This document shows, one piece after another, positions 1 through 8,120 of a DNA stretch of 25,753 nucleotides. The position numbers and the translations under genes are program-made. Source of the DNA: an uncultured Alistipes sp. (GTDB lineage: Bacteria > Bacteroidota > Bacteroidia > Bacteroidales > Rikenellaceae); the NCBI GenBank assembly GCA_900549685.1, contig UROX01000016.1, positions 1 through 25,753 on the forward strand, given 5' to 3'. The notes under the pieces are model-generated. The model saw only the letters and a program-made list of their open reading frames with translations, did no database searches and was not told the DNA's origin. Each line of letters opens with the position of its first letter. Position 1 is the stretch's first letter.

Positions 1-444
1 CGCCTTTGTCATAATACAAGTATTTTAGTTTAAATTATTTTGCGCCTGACCATTTGGAGTGCAAATATATATCTTTATTTTCTTTTCGAGTTACAAAGGT
101 AAAAAAATTTAGCGTATAGTAAGAAAATGCTAACTCTTTCACATCTATTTTGTTCGTTCGAATGACTGTCGCAAAAATCGACCCAAAATGCGCCGTAGGT
201 CCTAATTTTTGCACACCCCTCTGTCTATCAGTCGGGTGCTCGCATGAACGGAAAGCTAACGCTCTCTTTTCCACCTCCTCTGCAAAAGGCTTGCCGTAAA
301 TGCTGCGAGAGGTGTATTTCCCGATGCGCGTTCGGTCGGAGACAATAAAGACCGGTTTTTTGCATTATACTTGTACGGAGGCTTTTCCCGGCCTTGCGTC
401 CCGGACAAAATCATTATCTTTGGAATCGGAAAAGAGCGGAAATT
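1..444. other. Gene-free AT-rich leader region upstream of porX
   Basis: No convincing coding sequence is seen here. The first 200 bases are much more AT-rich than the rest of the window, as expected for a divergent promoter region. On the minus strand an ATG at 12-10 (reading M-T-K-A) could be the first codon of a gene leaving the window to the left. On the plus strand only imperfect -7 boxes are visible ahead of porX, near 202-210 and 366-373. The short reading frames across this stretch show no family signature. Confidence 0.6.
62..101 (-). promoter_or_regulatory. Leftward Bacteroidota promoter boxes
   Basis: Two exact matches to the Bacteroidota -7 consensus TAnnTTTG lie on the minus strand: TATATTTG at 69-62 and TACCTTTG at 101-94. 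The first would start transcription near 55, about 43 nt ahead of a possible ATG at 12-10 that begins a gene outside the window. No -33 TTTG box at the usual 19-21 nt spacing is present for either. Confidence 0.4.
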
Positions 445-1998
445 ATGAACGGAGCGAAAATTCTCTGGGTAGACGACGAAATCGAACTTCTCAAACCCCA
501 TATCCTGTTCCTCAAGGGGAAAGGTTACGACGTGGAGACCTGCAACAACGGTTACGACGCACTCGATCTGGTAGCGTCGCGGCAGTTCGATCTGATCGTT
601 CTCGACGAGATGATGCCGGGACTCACCGGCCTCGAGACGTTACCCCGCATCAAGGAGCTGAGGCCCCTGACGCCCGTCATCATGGTGACCAAGAGCGAGG
701 AGGAGAACATCATGGACAAGGCCGTGGGGTCGAAAATCGCCGATTACCTCATTAAGCCCGTCAATCCGAACCAGGTACTGCTCTCCATCAAGAAGAACGT
801 GCACAGCCAGCAGCTCGTCACCGAACAGACGACGGCCGACTACCGCAGCGAGTTCGGACGGATCGCCTCCTCGTTCGCCGATGCGCGGACGTTCGCCGAC
901 TGGGTTCAGATTTATAAGAAGCTGGTGGGATGGGAAGTGGACCTGACCGAATCGACCGATCCGGGAGTCCGCGAGATACTCTCCTACCAGAAGGACGAGG
1001 CCAACAACGAGTTCGCCAAGTTCGTCCGCAACCATTATCTGGACTGGTTTTCGGACCGTGACGACGATGCGCCCGTGCTGTCGCAGAATCTGCTCCGCAA
1101 AAAGGTATTCCCCGTGGCGGACGCTTCGGACAAGACGACGTTTTTCCTTATCGACAACTTTCGGCTCGATCAGTGGCGGATGATCCGTCCCGTGCTGCAC
1201 AATCTGTTCGAGGTGGAACAGGAGGATTTCTATTGCAGCATTCTGCCTACGGCCACGCAATATGCCCGCAATGCCATTTTCGCCGGACTGACGCCGCTGG
1301 CCATCGACAAGATCATGCCCGATCTGTGGCTCAACGACAACGAAGCGGGCGGCAAAAACCGGCACGAGGAGGACTTTTTGCGTCGCCAGATGCAGTCGCA
1401 GGGCAAGAATTACAAGCTCTACTTCGACAAGATCGTCCGTTCCGATGCCGGCAAGCGGCTGATCGACAACATTGACAAGGTGAACAATGCCGATCTGTCG
1501 GTGATCGTTTTCAATTTTCTCGACATGTTGTCGCATGCCCGTACCGAGACGCAGATCATCCGCGATCTGGCCGAAGACGATGCGGCGTTCCGTTCGCTTA
1601 CCCGTTCGTGGTTCGAACATTCCGACCTGCTCGAAATCCTGCGGCTCGTGGCCGAGCGGGGACATACCGTCATCCTGACCTCCGATCACGGAACGATCCG
1701 CGTGGACCGTCCCGTGCGCGTGCAGGGCGATCGCGAGACTTCGCCCAACCTCCGCTACAAAACCGGCCGCAACCTCGGGTTCAATCCCAAGGAGGTCTTC
1801 GCCATCACCAAACCCGAACTGGCCCATTTGCCTAAGTCGAACATCACTTCGACGTATATTTTCGCCTATAACCGGGACTTTTTCGTCTACCCGAACAATA
1901 CGAACCAGTTCGTCCGGTATTATAACGATACGTTCCAGCACGGCGGTATCTCGATGGAAGAGATGATCGTGCCGTTCATCGTGCTCAAACCCAGGTAA
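445..1998 (+). CDS. porX: PorX-type response regulator with PglZ domain
   Basis: This 517-residue protein has an N-terminal CheY-like receiver (about 1-120) followed by an alkaline-phosphatase-superfamily PglZ domain (about 200-517), the layout and size of PorX. Receiver residues are intact: acidic D10/D11/E12, phospho-acceptor D54 in LIVLDEMMPG, T82 and K104. The PglZ part shows likely metal and nucleophile residues: D237 in LIDNFR, Thr in LPTATQYARN (269/271), D360 and H364 in FLDMLSH, D414-H415 in TSDHGT, and a late His in FQHGG. In the family, PorX with its kinase PorY and sigma factor SigP controls type IX secretion genes and cleaves cyclic oligonucleotides. The start at 445 is chosen because the receiver begins there; an in-frame ATG at 394 would add 17 unrelated residues. 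No T9SS structural gene or porY is in the window. Confidence 0.93.
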   Translation: MNGAKILWVDDEIELLKPHILFLKGKGYDVETCNNGYDALDLVASRQFDLIVLDEMMPGLTGLETLPRIKELRPLTPVIMVTKSEEENIMDKAVGSKIADYLIKPVNPNQVLLSIKKNVHSQQLVTEQTTADYRSEFGRIASSFADARTFADWVQIYKKLVGWEVDLTESTDPGVREILSYQKDEANNEFAKFVRNHYLDWFSDRDDDAPVLSQNLLRKKVFPVADASDKTTFFLIDNFRLDQWRMIRPVLHNLFEVEQEDFYCSILPTATQYARNAIFAGLTPLAIDKIMPDLWLNDNEAGGKNRHEEDFLRRQMQSQGKNYKLYFDKIVRSDAGKRLIDNIDKVNNADLSVIVFNFLDMLSHARTETQIIRDLAEDDAAFRSLTRSWFEHSDLLEILRLVAERGHTVILTSDHGTIRVDRPVRVQGDRETSPNLRYKTGRNLGFNPKEVFAITKPELAHLPKSNITSTYIFAYNRDFFVYPNNTNQFVRYYNDTFQHGGISMEEMIVPFIVLKPR

Positions 1999-2196
1999 GG
2001 GGCGGTGCCGTTCCGTCGGCAAGGGGGAGCTGCGACTCTACGATCCGATGTGCCGAGTCTGTTGCTGTCCCGCTTTTCGGGCCGTAACTTCGGTCTCCGT
2101 CGGGGAGGAGGAACGGGGCGATGTGCGGTCCGTTACTGTATGTCGCATCGGCCGGACTTGGAAAATAGGAGGTTTCGGGGCATGAAATGGACGACC

Positions 2197-2229
2197 GCCG
2201 GAAAGGAACGATGGACCGTTCTTTCCCGG
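2197..2229. terminator. Imperfect hairpin between convergent genes
   Basis: Between the convergent porX and LuxR-type genes, a bulged inverted repeat pairs ccggaaaggaacg with cgttctttcccgg around a short loop. There is no long T run on either side, so a role as shared terminator is inferred from position only. The remaining bases of the 270-bp convergent gap hold nothing recognisable. Confidence 0.35.
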
Positions 2230-2268
2230 ATGTGGGGGAAAGGATGTCGGACGACCGGAAAACCGGCC

Positions 2269-2886
2269 TTACTCTTCGCGGTTGTGGATCGTGTCTTTGA
2301 TGTCGTTCAGCTCTACCAGCTTATTGACAATGGCATAGATGGTCAGTCCGGCCGGACTGTGGATCTGCAATTTGGAGGCGATGTTGCGCCGGTGGGTGAT
2401 GACGGTATGCGCCGACAGGCAGAGATGTTCGGCGATCTGTTTGTTGGTCATGCCTTTGACGACACCCACGACGATCTCTTTTTCCCGTTCGCTGAGCGAC
2501 TCCTGTCGTACTTCCTGCCGGGCCGAGGTCCGGGAGAGCGCGAGGAGCTTGTCCTTGATCTGTTCGGCCGTGTCGTAGACCGATATGGTTTCGTCGTAGG
2601 CATGGAGAATCGCGCTGTCGATCGGACCGTTCTGCAGCGCGACGCACCGCAGGCGGTTGCATCCCGTCTCGTTTTTGATCCGTTGGAGCGAAAATACGCC
2701 CAGCGAAGCGGGATTGACGATCAGAATGTCCGGTTTCCGCCACGACAGCGAGGCTTCCAGCCGGGTGATTTCGCCGATTTCGAGAATTTCGATATTGAGG
2801 GAAGTCAGCCGTTTGAGAACGGAGAGAAGTCCGCTCCGGATAATCAGAGAGGGTTCCGCTACGGCTATCTTCAATATCGTGCTCAT
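2269..2886 (-). CDS. LuxR/NarL-type regulator with degenerate receiver
   Basis: This is a 205-residue DNA-binding protein. The C-terminal part (about 130-195) is a clear LuxR/FixJ helix-turn-helix: LSEREKEIV, then GMTNKQIAEHLCLSAHTVITH and RRNIASKL. The N-terminal 1-115 has the length and strand pattern of a receiver, but the phospho-acceptor position is Asn (N58 in ILIVNPASLG), the acidic pair near residue 11 is reduced to one Glu, and the usual conserved Lys is not seen. Control by conventional Asp phosphorylation is therefore unlikely. Its ATG overlaps the stop of the upstream hemerythrin gene (ATGA, 2886-2883), implying translational coupling and a shared role. It probably regulates genes responding to whatever the di-iron partner handles (NO, oxygen or iron stress); this is inference. 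The orphan LuxR regulator CdhR of Porphyromonas is a possible relative to test. Confidence 0.88.
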   Translation of the reverse strand: MSTILKIAVAEPSLIIRSGLLSVLKRLTSLNIEILEIGEITRLEASLSWRKPDILIVNPASLGVFSLQRIKNETGCNRLRCVALQNGPIDSAILHAYDETISVYDTAEQIKDKLLALSRTSARQEVRQESLSEREKEIVVGVVKGMTNKQIAEHLCLSAHTVITHRRNIASKLQIHSPAGLTIYAIVNKLVELNDIKDTIHNREE

Positions 2887-3545
2887 CTGCTTTTCCCTGA
2901 TTTGCGTTCGAGTTCTTCGATGGCCGGCACGAACAGATGGTCTTCGATATAGTTGTGGGACGCCAGATCGTGTTCGCAGGTGAAAATATCGAACAGCACG
3001 TCGTTGAGTTCGTTGGTACTGTCGGCCGAGTAATATTTGATGATGATGTTCTTGAGTTCAGTCAGCCGGGCTTCGATCTGATCGTGGCGGCTGCGGAAAA
3101 TGCCGATCCGGTAGCTGCCCGAGGGACGTTCGCCGGCCAACAGCCCTTTGACGTAGGGGAATACGGTGCGCTCCTCGTATTTCATGTGTTTCTGCACTTC
3201 GTCGGCGTATTCGTCGTAATAACGCAGAATGGCCAGCGAGACGTCGGTGCTGCAATCGATCGCCTCGATGAGCTTTCGCCGGATGGCCGGAAAACGGAAG
3301 TCGAGGAAATAGTCGTGCGACTTGTGCAGATAATCGACCACGGCCTCTATGGAGAAGACATAGTCCTGTTCCTCGTTCTGTTTTTCCTCGTCGAGCAGCA
3401 GATTGACGACGGTCAGAAACGTGTCCGTATCGACCCCGCAGTCGCGGCAGACCTGTCCGATGGTTTTGTCGCCGAATCCCAGCGCGATGCCGAATCGGCT
3501 CATCACCGGTAGGATCGGGTAGTTCTCGCATACCAGATCGCTCAT
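2883..3545 (-). CDS. Hemerythrin-like di-iron protein (YtfE/RIC/ScdA type)
   Basis: The protein has 220 residues, the same length as E. coli YtfE. An N-terminal ScdA_N-like segment (about 5-60) carries a C-x2-C pair (C33, C36). The hemerythrin part carries H77, H120, E124, H154, H197 and E201, whose order and spacing match the six iron ligands of YtfE (H-H-E-H-H-E with gaps of about 43, 4, 30, 43 and 4). YtfE/ScdA proteins (RIC, repair of iron centres) are linked to repair of iron-sulfur clusters damaged by nitric oxide or oxidants in the cytoplasm. It is the first gene of a two-gene operon, followed with a 4-base overlap by a LuxR-type regulator. A -7 promoter box lies about 77 bases upstream of the start. 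The family call is strong; the physiological signal is inferred. Confidence 0.9.
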   Translation of the reverse strand: MSDLVCENYPILPVMSRFGIALGFGDKTIGQVCRDCGVDTDTFLTVVNLLLDEEKQNEEQDYVFSIEAVVDYLHKSHDYFLDFRFPAIRRKLIEAIDCSTDVSLAILRYYDEYADEVQKHMKYEERTVFPYVKGLLAGERPSGSYRIGIFRSRHDQIEARLTELKNIIIKYYSADSTNELNDVLFDIFTCEHDLASHNYIEDHLFVPAIEELERKSGKSR

Positions 3546-3993
3546 CGGGTCGGTTTCTTCGTGTTGGCTTGCGGGTCGGACGCGGATCGCAGCGCGATAC
3601 TCTTTCAGTAGTCTTCCACCGCAAAGTTATTTCTTTTGCAAAGGGGCGGAAATACCTAAAAATAGTTAAATCTTCGTCCCTGTGTCGTTATTTTCTTTGA
3701 GTTCCGGCCGGTACGGTCGCCTGTCGTTTTTACCGCCGGCTTGTTTTTTCGGAGAGGAAAGCCATACGGAAACGATTCCCGGGCGTCGAACGCCGGGCAT
3801 ATCCCATTTTCTGTCGTTTGCCGGATGAAAGCGCCGCGGCTTTCGCGTCTGTCGCTCCGTCGCGGTCTGCACCGCCTTCGGCTGGCGGTCGGGTTCCGGC
3901 CCGGATTTCGGGGGAAAGTTCCTGGCCGCGGGACGAATCCATCGGCTTTCGGCCCTTTCCGGTCTCCGGCCGGGCATCCGTTTTTTCTGCCTG
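3546..3993. other. Gap between hemerythrin operon and murA 3' end
   Basis: No gene is supported here. The first 120 bases hold the promoter of the minus-strand hemerythrin operon. The rest (3666-3993) is GC-rich with only arginine- and proline-rich frames that look random. A small imperfect inverted repeat at 3778-3797 (cccgggcgtcgaacgccggg) lies downstream of murA on the minus strand but lacks a T run. No convincing murA terminator is visible. Confidence 0.5.
3622..3629 (-). promoter_or_regulatory. -7 box of the hemerythrin/LuxR operon
   Basis: TAACTTTG on the minus strand is an exact TAnnTTTG match. It lies about 77 bases ahead of the hemerythrin start at 3545, giving a predicted leader of roughly 70 nt. 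The surrounding bases are AT-richer than the genes. A clear -33 TTTG at standard spacing is not present; a TTTG occurs closer, 9 nt upstream. Confidence 0.55.
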
Positions 3994-5301
3994 TTAGTCG
4001 ATGCGGCGGATGTCGGCGCCCAGCGCGTTGAGCCGGCCGTCGATGTTCTGGTAGCCGCGGTCGATCTGTTCGACGTTCTGGATGATGCTGCGTCCGTCGG
4101 CCGACAGCGCGGCGATGAGCAGGGCCACGCCCGCGCGGATGTCGGGCGAGGACATGGTCGTGGGGCGCAACCTAAAGTTGCGGTCATGGCCGATCACCGT
4201 GGCCCGGTGTGGGTCGCAGAGAATGATCTGGGCACCCATGTCGATGAGTTTGTCCACGAAGAACAGACGGCTTTCGAACATCTTCTGGTGGATCAGCACG
4301 GCGCCCTTGGCCTGTGTGGCGACGACCAGAAATACGGACAGCAGGTCGGGGGTCAGTCCCGGCCACGGCGCGTCGGCGATCGTCATGATCGAACCGTCGA
4401 TGAAGCTCTCTATTTCGTAATGGTCGTGCCGGGGGATATAGATGTCGTCGCCCCGCTGTTCGAAATTGATGCCCATTCGCATGAACTGGGCCGGGATGAT
4501 GCCGAGGTTTTCGAACGATACGTCTTTGATCGTGATTTCGCTGCCGGTCATGGCGGCCAGTCCGATGAAACTGCCCACCTCGATCATGTCGGGCAGCAGC
4601 GTATGGGTCGTGCCGTGGAGCTGTTCCACGCCTTCGATCACGAGCAGGTTCGATGCGATGCCCGATATGAGGGCGCCCATGCGGTTGAGCATCTTGCAGA
4701 GCTGCTGTACGTAAGGCTCGCAGGCGGCGTTGTAAATCGTCGTCCGGCCTTTGGCCAGAACGGCGGCCATGACGATGTTGGCCGTTCCGGTCACCGATGC
4801 CTCGTCGAGCAGCATCGAGCATCCGCGCAGCTCCTTGCTCTCGACCGAGAAGAAGTTGGTTTGCGTGTCGAAGTCGAACTCGGCGCCCAATTTCTGCATG
4901 CCGATGAAATGGGTGTCGAGCCTGCGACGACCGATCTTGTCTCCGCCCGGTTTGGGAATGTAGCCTACCCCGTAACGGGCCAACAGCGGTCCGATAATCA
5001 TCACCGATCCGCGCAGACGTCCCGCCCGTTTGCGGTAGTCTTCGCTCTGGAGGTAGTCGAAGTCGATTTCGCGGGCTTCGAACGAATAGGTGCTTTCGTC
5101 GATTTTCTCGACGAGAACGCCCATTTTTTCGAGCAATTCGATCAGTTGCAGCACGTCCACGATGGCCGGGACGTTACGGACGGTCACTTTTTCGGGTGTG
5201 AGCAGCGTGGCGCACAGAATCTGCAACGCTTCGTTCTTGGCTCCCTGCGGAGTGATTTCCCCATGGAGAGGCGCTCCTCCCCGGACTTCAAATGTCGCCA
5301 T
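3994..5301 (-). CDS. murA: UDP-GlcNAc 1-carboxyvinyltransferase MurA
   Basis: This 435-residue cytoplasmic enzyme transfers enolpyruvate from PEP to UDP-N-acetylglucosamine, the first committed step of peptidoglycan synthesis. The K22-N23 pair (PQGAKNEAL) and the EPSP-synthase-like double domain are typical, for example LLDEASVTGTANIVMAAVL, LPDMIEVGSFIG and the C-terminal SPDIRAGVALLIAAL. The flexible-loop position that holds the catalytic Cys in E. coli (C115) is Asp here (D121 in PKPGGDKIGRRRLD). Natural Cys-to-Asp MurA enzymes stay active but are not alkylated by fosfomycin, so intrinsic insensitivity is predicted. From memory, other Bacteroidota MurA proteins share this. The gene is alone on its strand, divergent from the S9 peptidase, with a well-formed promoter about 130 bases upstream. 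Confidence 0.97.
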   Translation of the reverse strand: MATFEVRGGAPLHGEITPQGAKNEALQILCATLLTPEKVTVRNVPAIVDVLQLIELLEKMGVLVEKIDESTYSFEAREIDFDYLQSEDYRKRAGRLRGSVMIIGPLLARYGVGYIPKPGGDKIGRRRLDTHFIGMQKLGAEFDFDTQTNFFSVESKELRGCSMLLDEASVTGTANIVMAAVLAKGRTTIYNAACEPYVQQLCKMLNRMGALISGIASNLLVIEGVEQLHGTTHTLLPDMIEVGSFIGLAAMTGSEITIKDVSFENLGIIPAQFMRMGINFEQRGDDIYIPRHDHYEIESFIDGSIMTIADAPWPGLTPDLLSVFLVVATQAKGAVLIHQKMFESRLFFVDKLIDMGAQIILCDPHRATVIGHDRNFRLRPTTMSSPDIRAGVALLIAALSADGRSIIQNVEQIDRGYQNIDGRLNALGADIRRID

Positions 5302-5433
5302 AATCTATCGAGCAGTCATGGTTTCGGCAGTTCCCGGCGCGCTTCCCGCATATCGGACACGCATTCGCCGGCGAAAAGAACAGCGAATGTCGGGCGTGGC
5401 GCGGATCGCGCCGGTGCAGCCGGTTCCTTGAGA

Positions 5434-5465
5434 CAAATATAACGACTAGATCGTTATTCTCCAAA
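5434..5465 (-). promoter_or_regulatory. murA promoter with embedded inverted repeat
   Basis: On the minus strand TTTG (5465-5462) and TATATTTG (5441-5434) are separated by exactly 20 nt, an ideal Bacteroidota -33/-7 pair. Predicted transcription starts near 5427, about 126 nt ahead of the murA start. A perfect inverted repeat, ATAACGA-ctaga-TCGTTAT at 5439-5457, fills much of the spacer and overlaps the -7 box, so it could be an operator. Confidence 0.7.
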
Positions 5466-5561
5466 ACGGCCGTACCCGGACGACGACCGGCCGGGAGAAG
5501 GAAAATCGGTCGGAAACGGATGTTTTTGCGAAGGTCCTGTCCACGGATAGCGGCGAATCCA

Positions 5562-5569
5562 TATATTTG
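5562..5569 (+). promoter_or_regulatory. -7 box of the S9 peptidase gene
   Basis: TATATTTG is an exact TAnnTTTG match on the plus strand, placing the transcription start near 5576. Its last base is the first base of an in-frame GTG at 5569, so that GTG cannot be in the message. This supports the ATG at 5599 as the start of the peptidase. Confidence 0.65.
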
Positions 5570-5598
5570 TGCCCGGTAAAACATTTAAAAATCAAACG

Positions 5599-7560
5599 AT
5601 GAAAAGAAAGTGTGCCTATCTGGCCATGCTGGCTGTCTCGATCTTGCTGGCATGGTCGTGTGCCGACCGGGCGGTCCGGGAAATCCCGCTGGAAGATTTC
5701 TTCAGAAATTCGGAAAAAACCGGTTACGACATCTCGCCCGACGGCAGGTATCTGTCGTTCATGTCGCCCTATGAGTCGCGGCAGAATATTTTCGTACAGC
5801 CGGTCGGAAGCGATTCGGCCGTGCGGATCACTTCGGAAACCGACCGGGATATCGCGGGCTATTTCTGGGCCAACGACAACCGGCTGCTTTATCTGAAAGA
5901 CACCGGAGGCGATGAGAACTATCAGCTTTACGGCATCGACATCGACGGCGGCAATCCGAAAGCCTATACGGCCGTGCCCGGTGTACGGACGCAGATCATC
6001 GATCCGCTCGAAGAGATCGACTCGCTGATTATCGTCGGCACGAACGCCCGCGATCCCCGGATATTCGATCCCTACCGGCTGAACCTCAATACGGGCGAAA
6101 TGACGATGCTGGCCGAGAATCCCGGCAACATACAGGGCTGGATGACCGACCACGACGGCAAGCTGAGAGTGGCTTACGCCATCGTGGACGGCGTCAATAC
6201 GCAGATTCTGTATCGCGAGACCGAACAGGACGCATTCCGCCCCGTGCTGACGACCTCGTTCAAGGAAGAGATGAACTTCCTGGTTTTCACGCCCGACAAC
6301 AAGATGGTATACGCTACGTCGAACATCGGTCGGGACAAGTCCGCGTTGATCGTGGCCGATCCCGCTACCGGAAAAGAGATCGAAGAACTGTATGCCCATG
6401 ACCTCTACGATGTGACGAGCGTGAGCTATTCCAAAGCCCGGAAGAAACTCACCGCTACGGGCTGTTTGGGACACAAGGACGTTATCCGGCATTTCTTCGA
6501 TCCCGAGACGGAAAAAACGTTCGGAAAATTGCAGGCTCAGTTGCCCGGTTATGAAATCGGAACGGCTGCTACGGACCGGTCCGAACGCATGAGGATCGTT
6601 TATGCCGGCAACGACCGGACGCGGGGGGCCTATTACCTTTACGATGTCGAAACCGACGAGCTGACGAAGATCGCCGATCTGGCTCCGTGGATCGATCCGG
6701 CCGAAATGGCTGAAATGATTCCGGTCGCCTATTCTTCCCGCGACGGACTGACGATCGAGGCCTATCTGACGCTGCCGGTCGGTCTGACGCTCGAAGATGC
6801 TCGTAATCTGCCGGTCGTCATCAATCCGCACGGGGGACCGTGGGCTCGCGACGAATGGGGATATAATCCCGAGGTGCAGTTCCTCGCCAACCGGGGATAT
6901 GCTGTCCTGCAGATGAATTTCCGCGGCTCGACCGGTTACGGACGCAAATTCCGGGAACTTTCCTACAAGCAGTGGGGGCAGACCATGCAGAACGACATTA
7001 CCGACGGCGTGCAGTGGCTGATCGAACAGGGAATCGCCGATCCGGCCCGTATCGCCATTTACGGCGGCAGTTACGGCGGGTATGCCACGCTGGCCGGTGT
7101 GGCGTTCACGCCCGATCTGTACGCCTGTGCCATCGATTATGTGGGCGTGTCGAATCTGTTCACGTTCCTGCAGACGATTCCTCCCTATTGGAAACCCATG
7201 CTCGACATGATGTACGAAATGGTCGGCGATCCGCAGGCCGACAGCACGATGCTGGCGGCGTATTCGCCTGCCCTGCATGCCGACCGCATTGTGGCGCCGC
7301 TGTTGGTGGTACAGGGTGCCAACGACCCGCGTGTGAACAAGGCCGAGTCCGACCAGATGGTCGCCGCGCTCCGCGACCGCGGCGTGGAGGTGGACTATAT
7401 GGTCAAGGACAACGAGGGACACGGGTTCCATAACGAAGAGAACCGTTTCGATTTCTACCGGACGATGGAACGTTTCCTGGCCAAACATCTCAAGGGCGAG
7501 GATCCCGGTGCGATCGTCGAAGAACAGGCTGCCGTGCCGACCGCCGATTCCGTCGAATAG
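5599..7560 (+). CDS. S9 family (prolyl oligopeptidase-like) peptidase, lipoprotein
   Basis: A 653-residue serine peptidase. The N-terminus (MKRKC...) has a hydrophobic stretch ending in a lipobox with C21 (LLAWSC), so it is probably an envelope lipoprotein. About 35-380 is a beta-propeller-like region with repeated strand motifs such as YDISPDGRYLSFMSP. About 395-640 is the alpha/beta-hydrolase domain with the catalytic triad visible: S491 in GGSYGGYA, D576 in GANDPRV and H608 in EGHGFHNEEN. The family cleaves short peptides, often after Pro or Ala; the specific substrate cannot be read from the sequence. It is monocistronic, divergent from murA, and followed by a hairpin directly at the stop codon. 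An in-frame GTG at 5569 is rejected because it overlaps the promoter. Confidence 0.95.
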   Translation: MKRKCAYLAMLAVSILLAWSCADRAVREIPLEDFFRNSEKTGYDISPDGRYLSFMSPYESRQNIFVQPVGSDSAVRITSETDRDIAGYFWANDNRLLYLKDTGGDENYQLYGIDIDGGNPKAYTAVPGVRTQIIDPLEEIDSLIIVGTNARDPRIFDPYRLNLNTGEMTMLAENPGNIQGWMTDHDGKLRVAYAIVDGVNTQILYRETEQDAFRPVLTTSFKEEMNFLVFTPDNKMVYATSNIGRDKSALIVADPATGKEIEELYAHDLYDVTSVSYSKARKKLTATGCLGHKDVIRHFFDPETEKTFGKLQAQLPGYEIGTAATDRSERMRIVYAGNDRTRGAYYLYDVETDELTKIADLAPWIDPAEMAEMIPVAYSSRDGLTIEAYLTLPVGLTLEDARNLPVVINPHGGPWARDEWGYNPEVQFLANRGYAVLQMNFRGSTGYGRKFRELSYKQWGQTMQNDITDGVQWLIEQGIADPARIAIYGGSYGGYATLAGVAFTPDLYACAIDYVGVSNLFTFLQTIPPYWKPMLDMMYEMVGDPQADSTMLAAYSPALHADRIVAPLLVVQGANDPRVNKAESDQMVAALRDRGVEVDYMVKDNEGHGFHNEENRFDFYRTMERFLAKHLKGEDPGAIVEEQAAVPTADSVE

Positions 7561-7580
7561 ACGGCCGGCATCCGGCCGTC
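7560..7580 (+). terminator. Hairpin at the stop codon of the S9 peptidase
   Basis: A perfect 9-bp inverted repeat (gacggccgg-cat-ccggccgtc) begins at the last base of the stop codon. A pyrimidine-rich tract (ttcttttcttt) follows about 18 bases later. It probably helps end or stabilise the peptidase message; a stronger hairpin follows at 7644-7689. Confidence 0.5.
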
Positions 7581-7643
7581 GGGCGGAAGGAAAATCGTTC
7601 TTTTCTTTAATGGGCCGGCCGCGATGGCCGCAGAGACATACAT

Positions 7644-7689
7644 AAAACACGGAGAGGTGTTCGGGAAACCGGACACTTCTCCGTGTTTT
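7644..7689. terminator. Strong bidirectional hairpin terminator
   Basis: Two 21-base arms (7644-7664 and 7669-7689) pair fully apart from two G-U wobbles around a GAAA tetraloop. The stem begins with AAAA and ends with TTTT, so either strand ends in a short U tract. It lies 84 bases past the S9 peptidase and is the best candidate for its true terminator. Confidence 0.8.
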
Positions 7690-8120
7690 CGAATGGAGGT
7701 TATGTCTTTCGGTTGCTCGGGGTATGTTTTCGACGGCTGCCGCTGTTCTCCGCAGTCTCGGGTCCGTTTCCTGAAGAGTCTCTATCCTCCTGTTTCGGCG
7801 GAGGAAAATCGCAATCCGGAAAACAGGTGTGGCAACGGTGATCGGCACATCGACGATATGGTAGGCTGTTGCCATCGTATTCGTCCGCATGCAGGGAGGC
7901 ATATTTATGCAGGTCCTTCCGATTGTTTTGTCGGATGCCGTTCCGGCGGAGCGATATGGATATACGGGTACCGGCTGCGGGCGACGGGGTGCGATGGTTG
8001 CGGTTTCTGAGTGAGGTTCGTTGTACCGTCGTGCCGAATGGTCGGACGGGAATCGACGGTCGGGAGGAATCGTTCTGGTAAGCAAATCGTCTTCGGACAA
8101 ATCGGTCAATAACGGACCAT
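7690..8120. other. Gene-free segment between two strong hairpins
   Basis: About 430 bases between the hairpins at 7644-7689 and 8121-8164 contain no protein gene I can support. A cysteine-rich plus-strand frame reaching 8010 starts upstream of the first hairpin and shows no family signature. No exact TAnnTTTG box occurs on either strand. The segment may simply be the space between two converging transcription units. Confidence 0.45.

Noticed and set aside
640..2022. 460-codon open frame antisense to porX
   Set aside because: It overlaps a clearly conserved PorX; high GC content leaves long antisense frames without stops.
5569..5598. Upstream GTG start for the S9 peptidase
   Set aside because: The GTG shares a base with the -7 box, so it would not be transcribed, and the lipoprotein signal starts at 5599.
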